From: Cheilinus undulatus
Taxonomy: Eukaryota; Chordata; Actinopteri; Labriformes; Labridae
Direction: 5' to 3'
Length of the DNA: 64,000 nucleotides
NCBI RefSeq assembly: GCF_018320785.1
Contig: NC_054872.1
Coordinates: 39,172,551 to 39,236,550 of the forward strand
Position 1 is the first letter of the stretch. Every line of letters starts with the position of its first letter. The notes beneath the pieces are model-generated. The model saw only the letters and a program-made list of their open reading frames with translations, had not been told where the DNA came from and ran no database searches. Of the stretch, positions 1 to 11,010 are shown one piece after another. The position numbers and the translations under genes were made by a program.

Positions 1-3000
1 TTATTAAATCACCGTGTTCAAGCCTGCAGAAACAGAGCTTCTATTCATGCTGCGCCATAAACTGACGCAGCAAAGAACGGAGTGATTTCATTGATTCGCA
101 CATGGTCAATCGCATATGTCACCGATAAAGAAAGTAGTGTTAAGAGGTTTTTTTTAGACTTATTTGGCAAAGAATGTCAAAGATGGGCACTTTGAGAAGG
201 AAGGGTTGTCCATCTGTGACTCTAAGAACATAAAGTTCCCAACAGGGGAATGGCTGAATTTTGCACTTCCTAACTTTCTGAAATTAAACATATTTACTGG
301 TGAAGGAATGGGGTAAGATTGTCCTAGAATCACCCCAGAAAGACCAGATGAAGAAGATGAAGTTGTGCATTTTAAGACAAAACAACAAAAGGTGTTGGCT
401 TCATAAAAAGCGGCTGGGGAAGTCACTTTCCGCTGGGATTGCCCGCTGCTTTTGTGATCAAAGATCCAGAGAAGGTGAGAAGAAGGATTTTTGGAGCAGG
501 TAAAGGTACACGAGGCAATAAAATGCACACCTGCTTTGAGTTACACCCCTTAGAGTAAAAATGTAACATAATCCAAGCTTTTAAATACGCCCCTGCTGTG
601 GAAAGTCGGACTTATTTGCTTAAACAAACTTCCTGAGATTCCTCACCTTCCAGAGGTCTCTGATGGCGAAAAAGCCCAAAAACTGGCCAGCGGGACCCTG
701 AACTCTGAAGCCACGCTGAAAATCCAAACAGATGCCAAACAGAAGGATGAACTTCAACTACTGAGAGCGCTTCAGTGATGTGCTCCGCCTTTTTATACAA
801 CCCCGCTCTTGCCCAACCAGATCTACGGGCTCGCCTTCAACACACGCCCACTCTGAACACAGTGCACTCACTGCTGTCCTAAAGCATTATTCTCAGCAGG
901 ATGCTTTCTCAAACACACCCTCCTAAAACCAGAAAAACCTTTGAGAGCTTTCGGACATGGCTGGCTTTGCTTGGTAAACTCAAAGTAAACACCAGGGATA
1001 AAAAACTAACAAAACAATATGAACATTCTCAGAGCTGCATGTTATTAAAGCTGAATGTCACTGTGTGCTGTTACATAACCAGCCTGATGTGACCAGTTCA
1101 TCTCAAACTGGAGCAGAAATTAAATGCCAGGCTGCCAGTCAAGACTCTGAAGAACCTCCAAATCAGAAACACACAAAAAGTTCCTCTTTTATTTATATCT
1201 ATTCCTGTTGTGTAATAATTCCTCCATTGGCTGTTTTTATTACATAATCTGTTTCCATTTCACTGAGCTAATAGATGCAGCTACTCTCTATGGATCTTTG
1301 AATGGCTGATGCCAGTGTTTGCATCATGCAGTGTCATTTTTCAGTTTCTCACCTACATTCTCTTGTCTTCAAGTCCTCAAAAGGGTTCCTTTGTAGGTTT
1401 TGCATCTAAACTAGAGCATCAAATATAGTATTTTGTGTCTTTCAGGTCATCTGTATAACAAAAATGAATGAAAAATGAATGAAATGAGGAAGTACAACAA
1501 ACTGCAATACCCTGAATGTCCACTAGAGGCTGGCTGCAAAAGTCTTAAAAGTCCCATAAGATCCCATGTTTAAATATCAGTTTAAATAGATGAAATGTGT
1601 TTTCAGCATAATACAATAAACAAATTTGGTACCAGTAGCCAGTGTCTTTATTTGTACACTGTATGAGGGTAATCATTATTCATAACTACCCTATTTTGAT
1701 TGGATTAAGGCTAAGAGTTTTTCATAAGCCAGATAAATAGGGACATGGCCGAGCTGACAGATAAGTATGCATTTCCAATATGGCGTCCACCATTGTGGGG
1801 CTTCAAAAGTCTGCTTCATAAACCTGTGAGTGATGCCACAGAGACTACATCCAGTTTTTGTTCTTCCACTTATCCGTGGTTTGGTCGTTGTTGCCACAAG
1901 CTAAGCAAGTCAACCCAGACTTCCCACTTCCCAGCAACGTTGATCTTCTTCCTGGGGATCCCGTGGCGTTCCCTGCCCAAGTTGGATAAATAATCCATCC
2001 TGAATCTACACTGAGGTTTCCTCCTAGTTGGATGTGTCCGGAAGACCACAGAGGGTCGCAGTGGCGTCACAGCAGATTCGTCATCATTTGGGGACGTCTC
2101 CCAGACATGTTAAGGCTGCACCCAACTTCGAAATGCCTCGGAACAACCACATGGACAGGCGTGATGAGCGTGGACAGCTAAACCAAACAGTGTTTCTTCT
2201 TCTGGAGGAACAAAACAATTCTTACTGAAGTGCAGCTGTTAAACGCCATCGACTCAAAACGCCACTTCATCAGACCTAGACCAACCTTCAAACTGGTAGC
2301 TCGGCTGTGGTGGAAAAGCGAACCCTCTAACATGCTGACTGCTGTGTTGAGTCAAAATAAGTAAAGCCAAGCCGCTCAATATAATGGGAAAGCTCCGCCA
2401 GTTGCCTCTGGATTTTTGAACGCCACACCTCATCTCTGAGGCTGAGCCCAACCACGCTCTCATATCAAACACTTTAGCCCAATGCATCTGCAATCTCAGT
2501 CTTTCTGGTCACTACTCAGAGCTCATCTCCATAAGTGAGGGTTGTAATGAAGACTGACTGGCAAATTTAAAGCTCTGCCTTCTGGTCAAAGACAAATCAA
2601 CTATCATTTTGTACATTTAAAGTGTGATGCAGGAGGCGATGTATATTTAGATAATGACACTAGATCTCATCTGTTTGAGTGGTCCCTCCTGTCCTATCAT
2701 ATTCCTAAGTCAGTGAGTTGGCTGTGTAGGTACTACAGCTGGTTTGAATGTCCTTACTGTGCAAACAGAGCCTATATACTGCACGTCGGCTCAGGTATCA
2801 CCAGTGGAGGACTTGCAGTGGAAACTTTTTTCCTGTCTGGACACAGGGCATCGAAAACAGCTGAACATATTCTCTGCAGCTTTAAATCAAGTTTAACAAG
2901 GTTTGAAAATTGACAACGCTGTGGTAGACCTTACTTACATTCTTGAAATAAGAATTTGACATGGAGTTATTATTTATGGGTCTAATGAATGAGTCTTTTT

Positions 3001-3497
3001 GGTTGTATGCTTGGTGTAGGACACAGCTGTTTGGAGCTTAGAGACTTTACGTGGGGTGAAGTAATCTCCATCACTTTAAATTTTACCTCAATAAAGTGTA
3101 AAAATGTAGCTAGAGTTAGGTGTTACAGCCATCTAGTTGAAGTCATAAAGTCTTGACTATCGGGGCACATATGCACAGGGAAATAGAGGCACTCAGCTTC
3201 AATGCTGCATTTTCGCATCTAGTAGCCCTTTCACATTGTAGGTTCAAGTCGGTATATTTGCACCTCTACTACGTCGCTTCTGCAATGTACAACACACAAG
3301 GCAGAGAGGTAAAACAATGTGGTTCTGCTCCTGATCTGTCATCAGAAATAATAACAGGCACAGTAGGAAGATACAGCGGTGAAGTGTAATGTTGATGTGT
3401 TACTGTTGCAAACTCCCACCGTGAGAAGGGATTCAGTCTCTGCTGCTCAAGTTTGAACATTTTTCTTTAAAGCTCAAGCTTTTTGCAGTTAGGTCAC

Positions 3498-3640
3498 GTC
3501 CCATGTACAGAGGCTACAGTCCCATCCAGGCACACGGCCTGGGTTTGGGTACTGTCGCGCGTGTCGTCCTCCACCTCAAATTTCCTACTCTAGCTACTTC
3601 CTTTTCCTTTCAAAATAAAGTCAAAACAAGCCCTAAAATC
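3498..3640 (+). repeat. tRNA-derived SINE, 3' portion
   Basis: CATGTACAGAGGCTACAGTCC followed by a degenerate B box (CCTGGGTTTGGGTACTG), pyrimidine-rich text and the tail CAAAATAAAGTCAAAA. It is the same family as the copies at 9.2, 29.8 and 47.7 kb. Confidence 0.6.
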
Positions 3641-5066
3641 ATGACTGATGGGTCATGCAACCAATATGCTAACCTACTTATTAAAGCATTTCCTTGAAAA
3701 TATCAATGATTGTAACTATTGCAATAAATTTGTCAGACGGGGCCAGAAGAGGGTAGGTCAGATTCTGCACTCCCTCTCAGCTGTTTGCAGCACATCACAC
3801 CAAAATAATCAGTCTACTTACATTCAGGGTCATGAGTCAACAGTCTTGCAACATACAACACAACCCTTCTCAACAACTGACTATGTGACCAAGTCTGTAA
3901 GGAGTAGTTACCAGCAAGCTTTGGCACGAATTCAGGTGAATCACCTGTGAAATATTCAGATTCATGGTCCGATTGCCATGAAAGTAAAGGGCGTTTTATA
4001 TCTGGGCATCACCTGAAGCCATATTTCATCACATCAGTGGCATCCAGACTCAATCTGCAGCATACAGGAAAGACTGTATGCTCAGGAACTAAAAAGAAAA
4101 AAAACTACACAATTTACATCCAAACAAAAGTGATCTTAATCTTGTGTAAGAGGAGTGTGCGCCAACTGCAGAAAAATACCATGAACATCCATTAACACAT
4201 GCTTTGAAAAACACAAATAGGCTCATTTATTCTATCTTTCTTACTAAAATTATTTATACAAATGATGTCAATGCCAGTTTCTGTCGCATGTCCCTCCAAA
4301 CATCACATCTAGTACATTGTGTTCTCAGCATGAACCAGCCAATGAAAAAACATGGGCACTCCTTTTCTCCTCCCTATGTCCCGCCTTCCCATGTACATTT
4401 TACCCCACACTGCAGCCCAGACGCCTGCAGCAGGGGGACTCCCTGCGAGCGAGCGTGGACATCAGACGTGTGAGAGACACTGATTCATGAGTGGCTGCAG
4501 CGGAGTGATCAATACAGTCAGAAAACCTCCTGCAAGGCAAAAACACCTCAGGATTACGTCACCAACAACAGCCTGACCTGCAGTTTGTCTGATCATGCAG
4601 CCGCTCCTCTGGGGCCGGCAGATTCATGACAATGGCATGTACCCGGCTGTTGCTATGGTTTCGCTCAGCTGTGGGCTCTCAAGCTAAAATAGCATGATGC
4701 TATAAGAGGCAGCTACTGAACAAAGACTAGTGTTTGCATATAGACACAAGTGATTCTTAAACTGCAAAATCAAGAGCCATTTCTGCAAAAACAGGGCTCT
4801 GTTTAACACTCACAAAACACATCAGACATGAAAGAGACTCCCCAAAGAAGGATCCAAAAGTAAGAAAGCAAACATTTTCCTGATCAGCTATATTCATTGT
4901 TTCTTTGTTGTTGTATAAAATGTCAAAAAATGGTGAGAAACACCCATAAGAAGTCACAAAAACCATCAAACATTGTCTCTCTTTTGTGTTGTGACATTAC
5001 AAGCAGAAAACATGGCAATAAATACTGCGTTCTGATTGGTTAAAATATCTGCTGAATCATTTACAG

Positions 5067-5572
5067 CACTGGTTCTCATCTAGCGGGTCGGGACTCAAAA
5101 GTGAGTCGCAAAGCTCTTTCCGGTGGGTCCTGAGAGTGTGCCTGGAAAATCTGTGGCAAAAAGTCAATGTACGGAAGCCCTTAGTGGTCATAGTAAGGTC
5201 ATATGTTTTTTGAGGTTTTCCTATGGTGACAAGTAGTTTTCAGTATCTGCATGAAGATTTCTTCTTATTTAACCCATTTTCTCTAAATCACAAAGCCGGT
5301 TGTCCAGAAATAATGAGAAAATTCCTGGAGAGATTACCATGTTTCCAACCATCTCAGAAAAATTGCGACAAAAAATGTGCATGCTTATCCTTTTACAATG
5401 GTGTGCTTTTTACACATTTGTTTTGCCCTGTCTCTTTGTTCAGTTATGTTTTTTTCCATTTGGGCAACCTTTCATTGAATTTGTCGTGTGGTTGGAACCT
5501 TAAATCTTGGGTTGTGATTTCTCTGCAGAAGGTAGTGGCGGGTCCTGATCCCCAACCAGCTCAGAACCACTG
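5067..5572. mobile_element. Probable non-autonomous hAT-type element
   Basis: The ends CACTGGTTCTCATCTAG and its near-complement GAGCTGGTT...GTGGTTCTGAG (reading inward) form imperfect terminal inverted repeats. The inner text (GGGTCGGGACTCAAAAGTGAGTCGC) is common at the ends of fish hAT-derived repeats. No clear 8-bp target duplication remains and there is no transposase. Confidence 0.45.
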
Positions 5573-7131
5573 ACACTTTTAGGAGACTTTTCCCTATTAC
5601 TATGCAGCCGTGGCAGAGTGCACTTTTGTGTTACATTTTAAAAGTGCATGTCTGCAGAAGACGCAAGCATTAGGTGGACAGAACAAAATGTTTTCAAGCA
5701 ACTCAAATGGCGATTAAAGAGGGGGACAGCTCAAAGGTTTGCACAAATCATTTCTCTGCTACAGGCTGATGTGCTCAATGTGTTCATGTCATTGAAACCA
5801 AAGACATGACCTCCATTTTGACCCCAGCTGTGCAGAAGCCAACATGGCTGACCCACAAAGAAGGAAAAAGTTGTGTTTGTTTATGCAACAGATTGATGAA
5901 AGTGGCATTTGGAGTTACCTTCTGCTTATAAACTGGCACAGAGCTAAACTGTTTGACCCCCTGCTGTTAAAAGCCCCCTATTAATCTAGCACCAGTGTGT
6001 AAATCTAATCAAGAGGTGTAAAGTGACCCTAAAGACTAATTAAGCTTTTGATATGCAGACGACAACTGATCCAAAAGGTACAAACAAACAATAGGCAAGA
6101 TGGTCTTCATGCAAGTACATGGCTTTCTTTCTTATTAGACTACCCTTATGTGAATACAAAGAGCCAAACATACAGTCTTACCTCAATCAGATTAAAAACA
6201 ACCAGGAAAAAAAAAAAACAGAATATTTTCCCTTACTCTTAAATTAACAGCACATCCAAGCACACCTTTAAAGGAGCGCAGTGGGCTGTTTCCCAATGTC
6301 TATACTGGCTGAGGACAAAATGTTCAGAAGACAAACCAGACACACCAGGACCCTACAGAAGACTGAGATAAGAACCAGTCCACTATCTTTGCAAACTGAA
6401 TGCATATAAACCCCTAAAAAGATAAGCTAATGTTTACTTTTTCACCTTTTTAATCCAACTAAAGAAAGAGATTTTCAAAATAAAGTTCATGGTGGCAATT
6501 TTATCACATAAAGTTCCAGTAAAGATGAAATTATTTGGTTAAATGACCACAAAAAAAGGCTACTTTAATGACATTATGCATTTTGTTTCTGTGAAATTAG
6601 CAGCCACTTAGTAAAAACACGACAAATAACATAAAACCAATCAAATTTTGCTAGCTTATCTCCTCTTTTTCGAGGACAATTTGTTCATAAAATTAATTTA
6701 GACTGAAACTCTCGATTTATTTCAATACTAGACATATTTACAAGATTGCAAAGGGACTTTCTTCGTGTTTTGCCGTTTGTTGGTTTATCAAAATTTTCAT
6801 TTTTTTCCACGCAGCTTCATACTTTAAGTTTGTTTTTCACTTGAACTTCCTTACGTTTTAAAATAAACGTCATGCCTCTCGATGAAAACACTGCATTTTG
6901 CACCAAAGCACTTGATATAGCAGTTTTTAAAAGTTTTTCTTTGCCTAAACAGAAAAATTCATCTTTAACATGAGCTTCCAAACAAGCACCGCCAACACAG
7001 AGACAATAGGACACATTTTCTCTGTAAAAACCGATAAAACTGTCGTAAAAAAAACAGCTGTCAAAGCTCACTCCTCGCCTGTTACTTTCTTTTTAATTTT
7101 TTTTAAGTCAAAGTTGAAAAGTCAAAAGTCT

Positions 7132-7260
7132 TACCTGCAGCTGCTCTGGGCTCTGGACCGGTTTTGGGGACGGTTTGGTAAGATAGTACAGGGTGTTCAC
7201 GATGTAAAGTCTTTATAGGAGGCCGGGACGTGGTCTATAGGAAGGAGGGGGTGGGGCAGT
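7132..7260 (-). promoter_or_regulatory. Candidate TATA promoter with non-coding first exon
   Basis: On the minus strand, a CCCCACCCCC GC-rich box (near 7247-7257) is followed by TATAAAG (7211-7217), then about 75 bases ending at CTGCAG|GTAAGAC, a strong splice donor at 7133-7134. That is the layout of a TATA promoter plus a short first exon at roughly 7185-7135. The exon has no ATG. No later exon is recognised in the 7.1 kb to the left edge, so the gene, if real, has a long first intron. In human the gene after HMGN2 in this direction is RPS6KA1; assigning that here is speculation. Confidence 0.4.
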
Positions 7261-8110
7261 CCGAGACCTGCAGCACATACAACGCATGCCTGTGTGCATG
7301 TGAATGTCATAGACCCCCACGTTGAAGAAGGAATGGGCTCGTCCACTGTTACTACTCACATGTTCCTCGTGCTGGAACATTTTGTCTTCCTCATTCTGTG
7401 TATTTCTCATTTTTAATGTAGAGTTAGCAGCTCACACGTGGATGGAGAAGGCTGTGACCCCCTAAATGTCACCGAAATATGACCCTAACAACAACAGGGT
7501 ATAGTTTGATGAACAAGTAGGTCAGGTGATTCTGATTTATTATGTTTACCAGTGGAGAAGCAGAAGTCTTCCTTGTCTAGATTTTTAAGAGTGAAAGTAA
7601 TCTGTAAGTGTGTTTGCATCACTTGGGATTCAAAGTAAACTCTTGGCATTTAAATTGCTGTAAATAACTCCAAAACAGCACAATTTCTTAAATTTTTTGA
7701 ATCGCAAATTCATGATAAAGAACATAAAACCATGTTAATCATGCAAATGTTCCTACCTCCGTGTTACTGGAGGGTTAAATGGCTTTTAATGTGTAATTTT
7801 TAAGCAAATAAGACTAAAATGTCCTTAAATTGAGCAGACAGTAGAAATTCCCAAAATACTTGTGAGAAGTTTGTACGATAAATGAATCTTTACCTTTAAA
7901 TCGGCTGTCAATCACATTTTCTCCACTAATGTTGTCAGCAAACTTTCGACAGCTCCACACTTTCAATATCTAGTGTATTTAAAATGACAGTGTCCATTAT
8001 TCTAAAAAAATATGGTCAAAATAAAGTTTCAGCATATTAGAGTAACTTCATGTCTTCAATCATGTTCTTAAGCTAAAGCTGCCAGTAAAAAGGGAGAGCA
8101 TAGTTTAAAT

Positions 8111-8894
8111 CAATGGTTTTCAAACTTTTTTTTGCCCAAGGCACACCAAAAAGCAAACTGACATCTCAAGGCACACCATATTAATGTCCTTGCAAAATAG
8201 CCTCTTTAGCATGTGTAGCAAGTAGCAACATGTCCCCGTCCCAACTGCATGCAATGTGAGCAAGTGCCAGCTACAGCAGTTTGATTAGTTTCCTTTTGTA
8301 GCATCCTGACACTCTGCAATAATGCACTGCAGCTCCCCAGGTTTATCCCCACTCACCCTGTTCCTATTTTCTCTCTGTCGCTCCTATTAAGATGGACAAG
8401 TAACAAGGGAAGAGGTTGTACAAAGGATGACAAGACACCAGGAGTGTCCCACCAGAGGATATTCTTAATTTTCTTCCACTTTTCTCACTCCCGAAACTTG
8501 TTAGCTTGTTTTACAAAGAGGAGTGTGTTGCATGGATATTCTCTATACCCATTTATGAATTTTTATGGTCTGACTTGTGCTAACATGGAGATAAAACTAT
8601 GTGGCTCACAGCTGTTAGAGGCACCATACCTCCGATTTTCTAAGTAAAAGCATGAGATGTCATATTTTTACATGTAAATTTACATTTGCATATTTAACAG
8701 ATGGACAGTGAGCATGCTATGCCAAATGATGCAATGCAACATGTAATGCTTGTATGCAGTAAGGACATTGGTTATAGTCTCTTTAGTTGTTGCGTAGTTG
8801 TAGTACTTATGTAAAGTCAGACAAATTTTAAGGCACACCTAGACTTGTCTCAAGGCACACCAGTGTGCCACAGCACATCATTTGAGAACCACTG
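8111..8894. mobile_element. Non-autonomous hAT element with perfect 8-bp target duplication
   Basis: Terminal inverted repeats CAATGGTTTTCAAA at the left and TTTGAGAACCACTG at the right are flanked by an identical 8-bp duplication GTTTAAAT (8103-8110 and 8895-8902). The phrase CAAGGCACACCA recurs near both ends. It is 784 bp with no transposase frame. 8-bp duplications are diagnostic of hAT-superfamily insertion. Confidence 0.85.
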
Positions 8895-9204
8895 GTTTAA
8901 ATCACACAATCATCAACATGTTATGCATGTTAGACAGTGTGCAGGAGTCTGCCCACAACTCTGTTGGTTAAAAATGAGATTTTACCCAATAGCAACCTTG
9001 CAAAGCCAGTGGTTTGGTCTTCAGGTGGATCCATCTTGCAAAGCTTCAAGCTGCAACCTGATCAGACCGGATCAATCAGAACATTTCAGGAGGAAGAGGT
9101 GGAAGCTATGAAGTGACTGAAAGCCTGTGAACAATTGTGGTCATTGAAGAGATAGTGGGGATACAGCTCTAGAACTGGTGAACATGTCTTTACTGGAAGA
9201 AGAC

Positions 9205-9895
9205 CAGGGTGTTGGTTTTACTCAGTGGGTAGAGCAGGCACCCATATACAGCAGTGTTAATTTAGGCAGCTATTTTTAACTTCAGTCTCAGTCTTAGTCT
9301 TCAGATTAAATGCCTTTTAGTTTTAGTCACATTTTAATCATTTCTACCCTGTGTAGTTTTAGTCTAGTTTTAGTCGACAAATCTCAAAAACATTTTAGTC
9401 TAGTTTTATTCCATAAAAGTCCTCACATTTTAGTCTTAACTGTTAGTCCAAACATTTCTTCTTTTGCCTAAATCTGGTATCAAGCTGTGGCAGAGTGTTC
9501 CATGCAATTTGCCAAACCTGGGGTCCCTGCTTTTTACAGCTGAGAGGCAGAAGAGATACAGATGCTTTGTATTTTGACAGATTTGGCTGGTTTTGAAGGT
9601 CCAACGAAAACTTTATTATATTTTAGTCGAGTTTTAGTCATCTTGATGGAGACTAAACTTACTTTTAGTCATTTTTAGTAATCAAAGATCTGTTTTTGGC
9701 TAGTCTTAGTCTAGTCTTTCTCATAAAAAACGCTGTCGATGAACGATTTTAGTTACAGTTTTAGTCAACAAAATCAACACTGATAATCAGAGGCTAGAGT
9801 CCTCAATGCACTAGTTGCGGGATTGATTCCCAGTCTCAGCACTGTTTGGTACAAGTCTTCCCCCACTCTCTCTCCTCATATTTCCAATAAGGGAA
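9205..9895 (+). repeat. tRNA-derived SINE interrupted by a MITE
   Basis: The A-box region (GGTTTTACTCAGTGGGTAG, 9214 on) and the B-box region (GGGATTGATTCCC, after 9810) belong to one SINE split by the insertion at 9252-9782. Removing the insertion and one flank copy gives CCCATATACAGAGGCTAGAG, matching the other copies of the family. Confidence 0.7.
9252..9782. mobile_element. MITE with CAGTGTTAAT ends, copy 1
   Basis: Starts CAGTGTTAATTT and ends AAATCAACACTG. The interior is full of TTTTAGTC-type subterminal repeats. It is flanked by degenerate 8-bp duplications ATATACAG and ATAATCAG (6 of 8 match), fitting a hAT-type insertion. It is 531 bp, with no transposase. A second copy lies at 41190-41726. 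Confidence 0.8.
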
Positions 9896-10479
9896 AAGTT
9901 GGAAGTATTTCCCAAATTGAAGGGTCTGGAAGTATTCACATTTTCTGACAGCCGTCCTGTCTGAATAGGTTGTTTGCATTCAGAATAATACAGAATGTCC
10001 ATATGGGGTCAGGAAGTGGGGGACAACCACTAGGAATGAATGGGAATTGAGGGAAATTTGTTGTTAACAATTCTCAGTGGACCTCTAGGCTGCAATTATC
10101 ATCAGAAAACTTCTACATACACAGAATACAATTCCTACAAAAAATGTTTTTTTTTGCCACAGTTTAACCTGGCATGGAGGCGGCCAATATCAAAAATACT
10201 AGGTCCGGCAGATCTCCCAGCATCTGGCGTCATCCAGCCCAGGAGTTTTCAAACTTTTCAACCCTCAAAGGTGCCAGAGACCAGGGACCCCCATTATACC
10301 TGAAGGTGGTTGGAGCCTAACTGAATACAGTCATGCAAATTCAATAATTGTCTTTGGCTGGTTATGATGGAAGCACTGAATCTCAGATTTATATTGTTTT
10401 CCAAGTACTTTAAGGATAACTTGACATGCCAGATGGATTGTTTGATATATCGATAGCATGCGATACATTTAATATCTAT

Positions 10480-11010
10480 CAGGCAACAGTTCATGGCGTT
10501 TGAGAAGGGTGGGACTTTTGAAAAATTTTTAGAAGGTGATTGAACAAATCTTCAGTCTGCAACATCAGTTACGGGCCAATCAGAGCAACGAAATGTATGA
10601 AATAGTAAACTCCATAACACAAGCTCGACATGCAGCCATTATCATTGGTCACTATCAGTGGAGCCAGCTGGTGAATCAAACTCTTGCTAAAACTGGTTGG
10701 AAGAAGACCAAAAATATCTTGTCCACCAAGTTGCTGCTCCTCTAATGATAAGGAAATGCACCATTCTGATAAAGCAGCAATGTTTTGCTGCTATAACTAA
10801 GCCTATCTCTCCTCACTGGTCACCATTGTTTACTGGCTTGATGTAAAACTAAACCCCCCCATGGGTACGGTCTACTCAGATGACACTGGCTGGTCTAGTC
10901 ATTCTCAGACCAGGCACAAACATTTTGGCTGGAAGCTTTGCAAGATGGATCTGCCTGACGACAGGCTGGGAATCTGGCCAATCCATCAGCTTTGCAAGGT
11001 TACCTTAAGG
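10480..11010. repeat. Dispersed repeat (shared with 49.1 kb) ending in a hairpin unit
   Basis: The phrases GGGTGGGACTTTTG and ACGGGCCAATCAGAG recur at 49095-49160 (GGGCAGGACTTTTGG, ACGGGCCAATCAGAA). The right end has a fold-back unit, GCTTTGCAAGATGGATCTGCC ... GGCCAATCCATC (about 10934-11005), related to 26938-27010. The family is not named. Confidence 0.5.

Larger units (their letters stand above)
1..7131. other. Gene-poor flank, left edge
   Basis: No spliced gene is recognised. Contents seen: a stop-broken coding-like stretch at about 160-500; a fish dispersed repeat around 1500-2000 (including the phrase TCCACTAGAGGCTGG); a SINE fragment at 3498-3640; a short GC-richer patch at 4370-4640; and an element with complementary ends CACTGGTTCT / AGAACCACTG at 5067-5572. 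The rest is AT-rich single-copy-looking sequence. Confidence 0.6.
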
